Shown here piece after piece: positions 24,640 to 39,306 of a DNA stretch of 64,000 nucleotides. The stretch comes from a virus. How positions within the stretch are numbered: position 1 is the first letter of the stretch; each line of letters starts with the position of its first letter. A program made the position numbers and the translations under genes. Under the pieces are notes generated by a model. That model was not told the DNA's origin, ran no database searches, and was given only the letters and a program-made list of their open reading frames with translations. Location: positions 1-64,000 of IMG/VR virus record IMGVR_UViG_3300029267_002354; one strand, given 5' to 3'.

Positions 24640-26265
24640 ATGAGTAATCAGGCAACCGAAGCGCGTGCTCTTCTGGAGCAGGCAGGTCCGAAAACCGTTC
24701 ACGATCAGAGCTACGCTGGCGCATGCATGGCCAAGTGGGGCGAGCTTCTGGAGGGGATTCCCACCAAGGGCGACAATGGGTACACCAAGAAGGTGACCGC
24801 GCTTCTGCTCGAAAACGAGATGGAGCACATCAAGTCCTTCACTGAGGACACTCTGTCGACCAACGCTGGCGCGTTCACCAAGTACGTGTTCCCGATCCTG
24901 CGCCGGGTTTTCCCGAACCTGATCGCGAACCAGCTCGTGTCGGTTCAGCCGATGACGTCCCCGGTCTCGGGCATCTTCTACTACGAGAAGAAGTACGACG
25001 ATCGGAAGGGCACGAAGATCCCGCAGGGGTCCATCAGCAACAACCCGACCGACATGAACTACGACGGCAAGCTGAATGCCGACGACAACGTCAACCAGAA
25101 CTTCGCGAAGTACTACAGCAGCGAGTTCATCGATTACGATGACACCTGCACCGACACCGGAACCAGTACTGCGACCCTGAACCAGGGTTCCGCGAACTGC
25201 CGCGTGACCGAGTGGAGCCCGATCCGTGCGAACGGAACGGCTGGCCAGCGGACCTTCTACGTGAAGGCGTACTACCGCTGCAACGACGCGGACAACGCGA
25301 ACACCCCGACCGAGGTCATCGCCACGATGGACGACTCGGGCAACCTGATCGACGACCTGAACCCGTCCGGGACGCAGAACGTCGGTTCCTTCGACGTCAC
25401 CACAGGAAACTGGGCGATCACGCCGCTGGGATCCGGTGGTTCGGCATCGAACTTCACCAACAACACCGTGATCTACTTCCAGTACTTCGTGAACTGGGAG
25501 CTGGTCGGCTACACCGATGGCGCCGAGATCCCGAGCATCAGCCTGGACATCGCTCTGCACACCGTGCAGGCCGAGAGCCGCAAGCTGAAGGCCCGCTGGA
25601 CGGTCGAGGCTGTCGATGACCTGCGCGCCCTCCACGGTCTGGATGCCGAAGCCGAGCTGGTTTCGACGTTCTCCAACGAGGTCATGCTGGAGATCGATCG
25701 CGAGATCGTGACCGAACTCATCAACGGTGCGGCCCACTCGGCCAACTACACCTACAGCTCGACCACGCCGGGCGAGGTGGAGAGCATCCGCCAGATGGTG
25801 ACGCAGATCTCCGCGATTTCCGCTGAGATTCACCGCACCTCCGGTCGTGCTCCGGCCAACTTCCTGGTCGTGTCCCCGGCAGTCGGCGGACTCCTGGACC
25901 AGCTCTCGACGCACGGCGACTTCGCCAGCATCGAGCAGAACGTCCAGAGCCCGAGCTACGGTCCGCTGACCAGCAACTTCGGCATCGCGCGCATCGGTAC
26001 GCTGCTCCGCAAGTGGGCGGTCTACCAGGATCCGTACATGACCGGAGACCAGGTGCTGATCGGCCTGAAGGGGAACAACTTCCTGGATGCCGGTTATGTG
26101 TACGCTCCGTACGTACCGCTGCAGGTCACCCCGACGTTCCTCGACCCGAACGACTTCACGTTCAGGAAGGGCGTCCGGACCCGCTACGCGACACGCATGC
26201 TCCGTCCGGAGTACTACGGCGTGCTCAACGTGAGCGGCCTGCCGACGGTCACCTCCAACCTGTAA
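24640..26265 (+). CDS. Major capsid protein (gp23-like)
   Basis: The 541-residue product follows a GAGGAG site. The N-terminal ~65 residues are helical with several L-x-E sites (ALLEQ, ELLEG), and the mature body begins around FPILRRVFPNLIANQLVSVQPM. SGIFYYEKKYD and a central insertion rich in Asn, Thr and Ser follow. ADFxx-like C-terminal motifs (VYAPYVPLQVTPT, RYATRMLRPEYYG) are typical of T4 gp23-type capsids. Codons here are unusually C-ended compared with neighbours, as expected for a very highly expressed gene. A strong terminator follows. Confidence 0.9.
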   Translation: MSNQATEARALLEQAGPKTVHDQSYAGACMAKWGELLEGIPTKGDNGYTKKVTALLLENEMEHIKSFTEDTLSTNAGAFTKYVFPILRRVFPNLIANQLVSVQPMTSPVSGIFYYEKKYDDRKGTKIPQGSISNNPTDMNYDGKLNADDNVNQNFAKYYSSEFIDYDDTCTDTGTSTATLNQGSANCRVTEWSPIRANGTAGQRTFYVKAYYRCNDADNANTPTEVIATMDDSGNLIDDLNPSGTQNVGSFDVTTGNWAITPLGSGGSASNFTNNTVIYFQYFVNWELVGYTDGAEIPSISLDIALHTVQAESRKLKARWTVEAVDDLRALHGLDAEAELVSTFSNEVMLEIDREIVTELINGAAHSANYTYSSTTPGEVESIRQMVTQISAISAEIHRTSGRAPANFLVVSPAVGGLLDQLSTHGDFASIEQNVQSPSYGPLTSNFGIARIGTLLRKWAVYQDPYMTGDQVLIGLKGNNFLDAGYVYAPYVPLQVTPTFLDPNDFTFRKGVRTRYATRMLRPEYYGVLNVSGLPTVTSNL

Positions 26266-26302
26266 AGCAGGTAGGGGGCGTCTGTTGACGCTGTGAACCC
26301 AG

Positions 26303-26341
26303 GGGCCGGGTCGGTGGCTAACCGGCTCGGCCCTTTTTTTT
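26303..26341 (+). terminator. Rho-independent terminator after the capsid gene
   Basis: A 13-bp stem (GGGCCGGGTCGGT against ACCGGCTCGGCCC, two G-T pairs) with a 5-base GGCTA loop is followed by eight T residues. It is the clearest terminator in the window and separates the capsid gene from the following acidic protein gene, allowing extra capsid transcript. Confidence 0.93.
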
Positions 26342-26358
26342 GCAAGGAGAAAACCAAA

Positions 26359-26934
26359 ATGAAAACCGGATACATCATGACGAGGCGGTTCAATAGGCCG
26401 ACGACCTTCCAGGGTACCCGTATCGTGAAGCGTCCTGGGAATGTGCCGGACGGTATCGAGAGGATCGACATCCCGTTCAAGCCGATGCAGGTCACATACG
26501 TGGACGATGACATCGACATGAGCGCTTCTGTTGAGAGTGGGTGGATTTTCAAGAGTAGGGCGCCGAAGGCTGTAGAGCCAGAGGAGATCCCGGAGAGCCT
26601 CAAGGATCTGGAAGAGGAGCCCGACAAGGAGCCAGAGGATCCAGAGGATGAGGATCCCGGAACGGAAGTGGGCGACGACACGGATGTGGAGGCTGATGCG
26701 GACACGGAGACCGACGGTGAGACCGATGCGGATGCCGAATCCGATGACGATGGCGCGGATGCCGATGACGACACCGACGTGGACGACGTGGACGACGATG
26801 ATGAAGACGAAGCTGCGTACGAGTTGCTCGAAGATGGCAGCTATCAGTGTCTCATCTGCAAGGCTCAGGATGAGGAGAAGATCCTGAAGACCGAATCTGG
26901 TATGCTGGCTCATATCGAGAGCAAGCACCAGTAG
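26359..26934 (+). CDS. Acidic, Asp-rich protein with C-terminal zinc finger
   Basis: AAGGAGA at 26344 supports the ATG at 26359. The 191-residue product has a basic N-terminal ~75 residues and a long Asp/Glu-rich stretch at about residues 85-150 (DADTETDGETDADAESDD). It ends with a C2H2-like finger (CLICKA ... HIESKH). The acidic repeat suggests a DNA-mimic or charge-balancing head protein, which is inference. Confidence 0.55.
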   Translation: MKTGYIMTRRFNRPTTFQGTRIVKRPGNVPDGIERIDIPFKPMQVTYVDDDIDMSASVESGWIFKSRAPKAVEPEEIPESLKDLEEEPDKEPEDPEDEDPGTEVGDDTDVEADADTETDGETDADAESDDDGADADDDTDVDDVDDDDEDEAAYELLEDGSYQCLICKAQDEEKILKTESGMLAHIESKHQ

Positions 26935-26946
26935 AGGGGTGGTGTC

Positions 26947-27576
26947 ATGAGGGATTTAATGGAGAGGATGCGGTATCTTTCTGGTGTCAGCCAGGACGGA
27001 TCGCTCGATGATGTTGTGCTATCAGAGGTAAAGCATACGGTTGACGGTAGGACCAAGAACGTTATGACTAATCCGGAGGATGTTCTTGGGGCTGTTCTCA
27101 GGAATGCTGGGTTGAATCCGCGCAAGAATGATGTTCACGAATACGAGTCTGACGTCGACGCTCCAAATGTTGATGCAATAAGGGTTTCGTACTCGATTCT
27201 TGGCGGAAGAGGTGGGGCTGTATCTGGAAAACAGAAGTCGATCGTTATCACGTCGCTTGATCCGGGAACGAACAAGGAGAAGGAGATCTTCCGGGTTGCG
27301 TTTCCGAATGCGGTGTACAATTCATGCAGGATGCAGAAGACATGGTGGTATGACGGAGAGCCGTCGTTCAAGAATCCTGATGGAGCGAAGAAGGCGATCG
27401 ACCAGGCTGTGTCTAGTGCTTCTCGGTTCCTCTCAAGGTACGTCAGCAAGGCAAAGAAGGCGAAGCCGTCTGCGGGTGTTGGTATGCTTGGCAAGGCAAT
27501 GAAGGCGAATAAAAAACTCAAACTCGGAATTGACGAAGGTGCTCTCCAGAAGCTCTTCGCCGAGATTGAGAGGTAG
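26947..27576 (+). CDS. MRDLMER-tagged hypothetical protein
   Basis: The 209-residue protein starts MRDLMERMRYLSG, one of twelve proteins in the window with this type of N-terminal peptide, containing L-M-E. The body has DPGTNKEKEIFRVAFPNA and a conserved-looking WWYDGEPSF segment. The C terminus is basic (GKAMKANKKLKLG). It lies in the head module, apart from the main cluster at 51-57 kb. The biochemical role is unknown. Confidence 0.55.
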   Translation: MRDLMERMRYLSGVSQDGSLDDVVLSEVKHTVDGRTKNVMTNPEDVLGAVLRNAGLNPRKNDVHEYESDVDAPNVDAIRVSYSILGGRGGAVSGKQKSIVITSLDPGTNKEKEIFRVAFPNAVYNSCRMQKTWWYDGEPSFKNPDGAKKAIDQAVSSASRFLSRYVSKAKKAKPSAGVGMLGKAMKANKKLKLGIDEGALQKLFAEIER

Positions 27577-27585
27577 GAGGGGCTA

Positions 27586-28308
27586 ATGCTTGAGCACGAG
27601 AAGCGTTTGGATGATGTGGTTCCGGCTGGGAAGTTTGGCGATGGTGAGGCTGTCGAGGTGAGGACCAAGATGGGGGCCGTCGTGACTTCTGGGCAGGTGA
27701 TGTCCGTCACTCCGTTCGGCCTCACTGTCCGAGAGGAAAGTGGCGACACGAAGTTCTACCCGGAGAGGTTGTACCTTTTCGCCTCGCTGGTGGAGGATCC
27801 GCCGACTGTTGTGGCGAACCAGCTGCATGACATGTCTCTCGACGCCCGTGTTCAGGAGAAGTTGAGAACTATGGGGGAGGCCGGTGATCCGACTCCTTCC
27901 GAAACTGGCGCGAAGCCGATCGATCCGAACGCGAAGCCTGACGAGTACAAGGACAAGGACGGGCGCAAGGATGTCGATATCAAGCAGAAGGGCGACGACG
28001 AGAAGGGCAAGAAAGAGCCCGAGAAGAAGCCTGAAAAGAAGCCCGAGAAGAAGGACGGAGCTGTTGCGGATCCTGAGTCATCGATCGACATGAAGAACCT
28101 GCCAGACGATGTCAAGCAGGCGATCGTGACGACCCAGGATATGGACGAGTCGCAGCTAAATGGTGTCTTGAGTGACATTTCCGACGCGGCCATGAAGGCC
28201 CTCAAGCGGACGTCTGTCGCCGAGACGGAGCTGTACGACGTTGTTCAGAAGATCAACGATGCGTCTTACGAAGTGCTGACTGGGAAAAAGCCGCCCAAGA
28301 AGGAGTAG
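27586..28308 (+). CDS. Hypothetical protein with KKPEKK repeat linker
   Basis: AGGAGG precedes the ATG. The 240-residue protein has an N-terminal beta-rich domain (residues ~1-75), a charged linker with repeated KKPEKKPEKK near residue 150, and a C-terminal helical domain (AIVTTQDMDESQLNGVLSD). Its place between capsid and neck genes suggests a head or connector component. No family is recognised. Confidence 0.5.
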   Translation: MLEHEKRLDDVVPAGKFGDGEAVEVRTKMGAVVTSGQVMSVTPFGLTVREESGDTKFYPERLYLFASLVEDPPTVVANQLHDMSLDARVQEKLRTMGEAGDPTPSETGAKPIDPNAKPDEYKDKDGRKDVDIKQKGDDEKGKKEPEKKPEKKPEKKDGAVADPESSIDMKNLPDDVKQAIVTTQDMDESQLNGVLSDISDAAMKALKRTSVAETELYDVVQKINDASYEVLTGKKPPKKE

Positions 28309-28311
28309 GTC

Positions 28312-29034
28312 TTGAGGTTCACAGAAGCCCAGGTCAAAGAGTGGATTTGCAGGCGACTCGGAAAGGGCGTCATCAAAGTCGAGCTGACCGATGATCAGGT
28401 TGACGATGCCGTCAACGACGCAAAGGAGTGGTGGCAGATGTGGGTGGGGCAGGCGAAGAGCGTGCTCTACACCCTGACGGGGAACACCGAAGTCCCAGAG
28501 GCTCTGATTGCGAGTGACATCGACTCCGTCGTGGACGTTGTGTTCGAGATCGAGTCGGAGAGTTTTCAGAACCTGTTTGCCTGGGCGGACGTTGAGATCA
28601 ACCCGTACACGTGGATCTACTCCTGTGGCGAGGCCGGTGGGTATTCCACGCTTGTCCAGTACATGCAGTATCGGGAGCTTGCGAAACAAATCACGTCATC
28701 GGAGAAAGATTGGGATTGGGATCGGGCGAAGCGATCTGTTATCATTACACCGAAGCCGGACGCCGGATCGCGTGTGCTGATCACGTACATTTCGACGACC
28801 ATGGAGATGAGTTACTTGACGAATTATGAGATGAGGGTCTTTCGGAACTACGCGCTTGCGCAAGCGATGAAGACGCTCGCTGTGATTCGGATGAAGTACT
28901 CTGGGAAGCCGTCGGCGACCGGAGAGTTCTCCATGGATGGAGACGCGATGTGGGCAAATGGAGAGGCCCTGGAGGGTGACATGGAAGAGAAGATGCGCCA
29001 GCTCCAGGCTCCTGTTGGATTCTTTGCAGAGTGA
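28312..29034 (+). CDS. Probable neck / head-tail connector protein
   Basis: A TTG at 28312 begins this 240-residue protein. The N-terminal helix carries ELTDDQVDDAVNDAKEWW, a pattern common at the start of adaptor/neck proteins, followed by beta-rich segments and a C-terminal helix (MRVFRNYALAQAMKTLAVIRM). Position after the capsid and before the fibres fits a gp13-like neck component. The assignment is by fold-like pattern and order. Confidence 0.55.
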   Translation: MRFTEAQVKEWICRRLGKGVIKVELTDDQVDDAVNDAKEWWQMWVGQAKSVLYTLTGNTEVPEALIASDIDSVVDVVFEIESESFQNLFAWADVEINPYTWIYSCGEAGGYSTLVQYMQYRELAKQITSSEKDWDWDRAKRSVIITPKPDAGSRVLITYISTTMEMSYLTNYEMRVFRNYALAQAMKTLAVIRMKYSGKPSATGEFSMDGDAMWANGEALEGDMEEKMRQLQAPVGFFAE

Positions 29035-29048
29035 CGAACTCAAGTTCG
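29035..29048. repeat. Dispersed palindrome copy 6 (CGAACTCAAGTTCG)
   Basis: Begins at the last base of the TGA stop region of the neck gene and lies just before the GAGGAGAGGG ribosome-binding site of the gene at 29067. Confidence 0.9.
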
Positions 29049-29066
29049 TTTTGAGGAGAGGGTAAA

Positions 29067-29948
29067 ATGGATTTCAATGAGCTGAAGGAAATGGCCAAGA
29101 TCTCTGATCGGATCGCGGATGAGGACGAGCGCAGGCTCTTGGAGCACAGTCATGTGGATGACTCTCGTCTGGTGCAGACCGTCAAGAACCTGGAGGAGGC
29201 CGGGATCGGGTCGACCATTTTGACTCCTCTTGTCCGGATGATGGACCGCAAGGACATCTTCCCTGTTCAGGGCAAGGAGTCTGACGGCGAGATCATGTTC
29301 CGGTTCGAGGATCTGATGGACGCCCAGAACCTCTACGACTTCATGGTCAATCTGGGGCTCGTGGAGCCGGGCGAGATCAAACTGCACGTCTCTGAGCACC
29401 AGGTTTCGGTCCATTTCCAGTCTGGTGTCCTGATGTCGAAGCCAGAGGCGATCCAGGTTGCCTTGATGGCCTATGAGGAGAGCCGGTACGGGGACGAGGA
29501 AAACGATGAAGCGTTTGAGTCCCTGGTGCAGGATGTCGAGGAAGTCCTGATGGAAAGGACCAAGGTTTCCGGTGCTCCGAAGAAGCGTGCGAAAGGGAAC
29601 CCGTTCCATGACAAGGACGGGCGCCTGGCGGGCGCGGATGCGATATCCGGGTCCAAGGGTGGGTCCTTCTCGATGGGCAAGACGAAGCTCAAGTTCACTG
29701 GGGACAAGAAGGCCAAGAGCGGAGACAAGGTGGTCAACTTCGCCTCGACGAAACGACCGTGCGGGCGCAACGCGCGTACGAAGGGCAAGAACATCCGCTG
29801 CTGGGACGGGTCTGCGATGGAGGCTGTATCCACGATTCTCGTGAAGAAGAACGGGATGCAGCAGATCGAGGATGCGGAGCTGGAGATGATGATCCGGGTG
29901 CTTGACGGCATCGAAGAGGATCGCAAGCTCATCGCTGCGAAACAATGA
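29067..29948 (+). CDS. Hypothetical structural-module protein
   Basis: The 293-residue product has an acidic helical N-terminal half. The C-terminal half contains NPFHDKDGRLAGADAISGS and KRPCGRNARTKGKNIRCWDG, motifs I have seen in uncharacterised head/tail-region proteins of large phages. A strong GAGGAGAGGG site precedes it. The function is unknown. Confidence 0.55.
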   Translation: MDFNELKEMAKISDRIADEDERRLLEHSHVDDSRLVQTVKNLEEAGIGSTILTPLVRMMDRKDIFPVQGKESDGEIMFRFEDLMDAQNLYDFMVNLGLVEPGEIKLHVSEHQVSVHFQSGVLMSKPEAIQVALMAYEESRYGDEENDEAFESLVQDVEEVLMERTKVSGAPKKRAKGNPFHDKDGRLAGADAISGSKGGSFSMGKTKLKFTGDKKAKSGDKVVNFASTKRPCGRNARTKGKNIRCWDGSAMEAVSTILVKKNGMQQIEDAELEMMIRVLDGIEEDRKLIAAKQ

Positions 29949-29951
29949 TTC

Positions 29952-30500
29952 ATGGCTCGCGTCTACTTCAACGAGGAGGCTGAGTACCTTCGGTCTCTCG
30001 AAGAGGAGCGGATAGAGCTTGTCGGCCCCGATTGCGAATACTACACGCTGAATCGCGGGAAGAACGTAGACGCGCTCTACGGCGAGCCGACGAATGATCC
30101 GCTCTATGGGGGGTCCTCTCCGCGTGGGAGCGATTCTGACTCCAACGAGTCCTGGAACTTCTGTCCTGACATTTTGGTTGGGGAAGAGCCGATCACGTTT
30201 CCGGTGGCGATCGAGTATCAAGAATCTGACAATCGAACTCCGATGGTGAGAACGGAGGGTTTTCACTATGAGTACGATGCGATCGTTGCGATTTCGAGAA
30301 ATCACTGGGAGTGCGCGTGGGAAGACACGACGTGCGCAGGGCGAGAGCCCAAGGAAGGGGATGTAATTTATCTCTTTGGTGAGTGGTGGGATGTTGTGAA
30401 AGCCGGGCGAAGCGGGTATATTTTGGATTCGCCGGACTTCGTTGGTTACAAGCTGGAGCTGAAGAAACGCACACAATTCACTCCAGACAGAAAGGTCTGA
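29952..30500 (+). CDS. Probable neck protein (gp14-like)
   Basis: The 182-residue product opens with RVYFNEEAEYLRSLEEERIE and continues DCEYYTLNRGKNVDALYGEP, resembling the start of T4 gp14-like neck proteins, in which YY and YGE-P motifs recur. A strand-rich domain with EPITFPVAIEYQE and DVIYLFGEWWDVV follows. It probably joins the completed head to the tail. Confidence 0.55.
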   Translation: MARVYFNEEAEYLRSLEEERIELVGPDCEYYTLNRGKNVDALYGEPTNDPLYGGSSPRGSDSDSNESWNFCPDILVGEEPITFPVAIEYQESDNRTPMVRTEGFHYEYDAIVAISRNHWECAWEDTTCAGREPKEGDVIYLFGEWWDVVKAGRSGYILDSPDFVGYKLELKKRTQFTPDRKV

Positions 30501-30501
30501 G

Positions 30502-36176
<5,675 letters not shown>

Positions 36177-36185
36177 GAGTTTGAA

Positions 36186-37628
36186 ATGAGTAAGCCCGAC
36201 ATTAGTTCTGACGTTCTACAATTCATCGATGCAAATGTGATTGTCACAGATCCTGACACCGGAAAGAAGGGGACATTTGCAATGATGCAGATGCTCGTGA
36301 ATCGTCGCGAGTTATTTAATGATGCCCAGAATCCATTGCATGTTGATGGCTTTGTCCCTCTGGTAGGTGAGAATGGATCTGTGACAAATCTGAACGCCAT
36401 CCACGGGAAGCTCGGGTGGCACAACCAGCAGGTGCATGGGGCTCTCTGGCAGAAGCCGTCTGATCTCTTGATCTTCTACGGGTATCCCAACTCGTTCAAT
36501 AGTGCGGTCAACGGGTGGGACAATGAGAAGGTTGCCAGAGACATGGCTCAGTACGGGTTGATTGTCCTGGGTGATGGTCTCCAGACTCTTCTGGCGTCCG
36601 GGTCGCATGATGGTTCGAGTGGGGCCTCCACGCTCACTGACTCAACGGCAAGTTGGACAACTGATGAGTTCGTTGGGAAAAAGATTGTGAATGTGACCGA
36701 CGGGAGCACTGGATCGATTACAGCCAACACGGCTACCACGATCACAGCAACCCTTTCTGGTGGAACGGAGAACGACTGGGACGCTGGGGATGAGTACCGT
36801 GTGGCCAACCATGCCGACTATGCAAATGTCTTCAAGATCGTTCCGAGGATCAAGCAGTACAACCCATCGGCGAAGATCTTTGGGTACGTGACTGTGAACC
36901 AGACGCTCGCGAACTTCGAAGACAAGGCTGACGATTGGGATGCTCTGGGTGTAGATGGCATCTTTATGGACGAGGCCGGGTACGACTACGGGACGACAGC
37001 TACGAATGACCGGGACGCATTCAACGCCAAGGTGGACTACGTTCATGCGTTGAGCAGTGCGAGCACCTGCTTCGCGAACGCCTGGAATATGGATCACATT
37101 ATCGGAACCGCGAACGATCCTAGTAAGCCGAACACGACGTGGAACCCAGATCTGGAAGAGTCGAGTCTCACGGCAGATGACTGGTACCTGCTTGAGAGCT
37201 GGCCGGTCAATACGGATTCGTATACCTCTAGCACTCCGGTGGGATACGAGGCGAAGGCGGACTGGGCTGCGCGAGGAGTGAAGGCACAGGGGCACAGGGC
37301 GACGTACGGGATCAACCTTGCGGCGTCTGGCATTATCAACAACAGCAACACGGGTGGTCAGGACCTCTTCGACTTCCTGTTCGTGAGCGCGATGATGTTT
37401 GCGATGGACGCTGTTGGTTCGAGTGACGCGAGCTACGCATCTTCGAGTTCTGCTGTGGACTGGTGGACCAGACCTGACGTCAGTAAGATGGGGGCATTGT
37501 ATTCCCTGAACGCATCTGTCATAGAGGACTCTGGGGATGCAGATGTGTACTGGCGGTACACGGAGTTCGGGCGCTTCAAGCTGGACTTCTCTAGCAGTGC
37601 CCAGGACGCGACGGTCGAGAAAAGGTAG
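36186..37628 (+). CDS. Tail protein with TIM-barrel glycosidase-like domain
   Basis: The 480-residue product has barrel-like strands: LLIFYGYPNSFNS, YGLIVLGDGLQ, AKIFGYVTVN and GVDGIFMDEAGYDYG (about residue 258-269), where the Asp and Glu are in the right place for catalysis. This resembles spherulation/GH114-type glycosidase-like proteins found in phage tail regions. An inserted ~70-residue beta domain (about residues 136-208) is also present in the tail sheath. It probably degrades or binds surface polysaccharide; the substrate is unknown. Confidence 0.65.
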   Translation: MSKPDISSDVLQFIDANVIVTDPDTGKKGTFAMMQMLVNRRELFNDAQNPLHVDGFVPLVGENGSVTNLNAIHGKLGWHNQQVHGALWQKPSDLLIFYGYPNSFNSAVNGWDNEKVARDMAQYGLIVLGDGLQTLLASGSHDGSSGASTLTDSTASWTTDEFVGKKIVNVTDGSTGSITANTATTITATLSGGTENDWDAGDEYRVANHADYANVFKIVPRIKQYNPSAKIFGYVTVNQTLANFEDKADDWDALGVDGIFMDEAGYDYGTTATNDRDAFNAKVDYVHALSSASTCFANAWNMDHIIGTANDPSKPNTTWNPDLEESSLTADDWYLLESWPVNTDSYTSSTPVGYEAKADWAARGVKAQGHRATYGINLAASGIINNSNTGGQDLFDFLFVSAMMFAMDAVGSSDASYASSSSAVDWWTRPDVSKMGALYSLNASVIEDSGDADVYWRYTEFGRFKLDFSSSAQDATVEKR

Positions 37629-37649
37629 GCTGAATCTGGGAGGTTGTTG

Positions 37650-39290
37650 ATGCTGTCTTTGGCGATGGTTGTGAAGGATGAAGTGCTGACGATTGAGCGT
37701 GTGATCGAGTCGGTCAGCGGGGTGGTCGACGAGATCGTCGTCGGCGTGGACACTGAATCCTCAGACGGAACCCGGAAAATTGTAGAGAGGCTTGCCGATA
37801 AGGTGATCGATGTCGACCTGTCCAGGGAGCTTCGGGAGAAGGGGTCTGTTTGTGGGGATGAAGACTGGGGGTTCTCGAAGGCTCGGAACACAGTGATCGA
37901 GGCATGTGATCCGGAGAACTGGAAACTGATTTTGGATGGTCATGAGTTTGTCAGGAACCCGGATGTGCTCATGGGCGAACTTGAGTTCGCTTTCGGGCGC
38001 TTTGACGGGGTCACTGTGTCCGTTCACTTTGAGCCGGACTCGTACGGCATCCCCGTGGAGATCTTCGAGTCTGCGCGGGTCCTGGGGCCTTCAGTGCGGT
38101 ACAAGAACCCGATTCACAACGTTCCCGTGATCGGGAGGATGTATTATGCCAAATCGGTGGTGGTCGAGCACATGAAGCAAAAACAGGACAGATCTGCGAA
38201 GGTCGCTCGGGACGTTCAGCGTGCAGATTCGAATATTCAGGCGTTCATGGAAAAGGTCTCGAAGGATCCTGCGGATTCAAGAAGCTGGTTCTATCTAGCG
38301 ACAGCGTACAAGGAATCATCCATGTGGCCGCAGGCGATAAACGCGTACAGCGAGTATCTGAAGGTGTCCAGCTGGAAAGAGGAGAGGTGTCACGCGCGTA
38401 TGAGAATGGGCGCATGTCTTGATCGCCTTGGAGAATTCGACAGTGCGCATTCCCAGTTCGCGCTTGCGATCCAGGAGTTTCCTCAGATGGCGGAGCCTTA
38501 CTACTATCTCGGGCACCTGACGCACAAGCTGGGACGGTACCATGAGGCGCAGGTCTGGCTTGAGCGCTGTGTCCAGATGGAGATGCCGAACTGCTCGCTC
38601 TTCCTCACGCCAAAGATCTACAAGGTTGATCGCTACGACAAGCTTTCGATGGTCTACCATCACCTGGGGCACTTTGGCCGAGCGATCAAGATGGCGGAGA
38701 AGGCTCTCGAATCGGCGAGCATCAAGAGGATCTATGACAACGTTGAGTTCTGGAGGGGGCACATCCGAAGGCATGGCGGAGAATACTACGACCAGGTCTG
38801 GGAGGGCAGCTGCGATCCGTCTGATCTTGAAGAGCGCAGGATGGGTGTCATGGGAAAAGCGGTGTATCAGGCTTCGCGAGTCCTGGATGTCGGGTGCGGC
38901 CCCGGCCATATGATGGGGCACGTTTGTCCTGCGTCTGAGTATGTGGGGGTGGACGTCTCCGAGCATGTCAGAGACATCATTCAGGAGCGTGGGCGCGAGT
39001 GTTTTGTGAGCTTGGAGGATGTCCCGGATTACCGCTTTGATGCGTGCCTGCTTGGGGAGATCGTCGAGCACGTCGAGGACGATCTTGAGTTCGTTCTATC
39101 GCTGCGGAAGAAGCTCAAGGATGGGGCTGTTGTCGTGGCGAGTGTCCCGAGGTATTGCTCGATGCGTGACCCGGCGCACACCAGGGATTACACTGAGGGT
39201 GAGTTCATGGAGCTGATGGGACACCTTGGAAAAACCGAGATGTTGGATCCGATTGGTCCGTGGATGATCAGCAAGACTGTGATAGGATAG
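37650..39290 (+). CDS. Glycosyltransferase (GT2)-TPR-methyltransferase fusion
   Basis: I start at ATG 37650, 6 bases after GGGAGG. The 546-residue protein has three domains. The first is a GT-A/GT2 domain with MVVKDE, VDTESSDGT and ILDGHEF. The second is a TPR region of about 150 residues (WFYLATAYKESSMWPQAINAY, MRMGACLDRLGEFDSA, YYYLGHLTHKLGRYHEA). The third is a class I SAM methyltransferase, VLDVGCGPGH near residue 412. Similar fusions decorate proteins or surface polymers. Its position after the fibre genes suggests modification of fibres or of the host surface. A dispersed palindrome is within the GT domain. Confidence 0.8.
   Translation: MLSLAMVVKDEVLTIERVIESVSGVVDEIVVGVDTESSDGTRKIVERLADKVIDVDLSRELREKGSVCGDEDWGFSKARNTVIEACDPENWKLILDGHEFVRNPDVLMGELEFAFGRFDGVTVSVHFEPDSYGIPVEIFESARVLGPSVRYKNPIHNVPVIGRMYYAKSVVVEHMKQKQDRSAKVARDVQRADSNIQAFMEKVSKDPADSRSWFYLATAYKESSMWPQAINAYSEYLKVSSWKEERCHARMRMGACLDRLGEFDSAHSQFALAIQEFPQMAEPYYYLGHLTHKLGRYHEAQVWLERCVQMEMPNCSLFLTPKIYKVDRYDKLSMVYHHLGHFGRAIKMAEKALESASIKRIYDNVEFWRGHIRRHGGEYYDQVWEGSCDPSDLEERRMGVMGKAVYQASRVLDVGCGPGHMMGHVCPASEYVGVDVSEHVRDIIQERGRECFVSLEDVPDYRFDACLLGEIVEHVEDDLEFVLSLRKKLKDGAVVVASVPRYCSMRDPAHTRDYTEGEFMELMGHLGKTEMLDPIGPWMISKTVIG
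37976..37989. repeat. Dispersed palindrome copy 7 (CGAACTTGAGTTCG)
   Basis: Inside the glycosyltransferase domain, coding GELEFA; flanking G and C extend the arms to 7 bp. Confidence 0.88.
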
Positions 39291-39306
39291 CCGGAGAGGT
39301 GATGAT

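Noticed and set aside
24634-26928. 764-residue open frame on the minus strand opposite the capsid gene
   Set aside because: The capsid gene and the Asp-rich gene use codons whose antisense has few stops. The plus-strand product has a clear capsid signature, so the antisense frame is a shadow.
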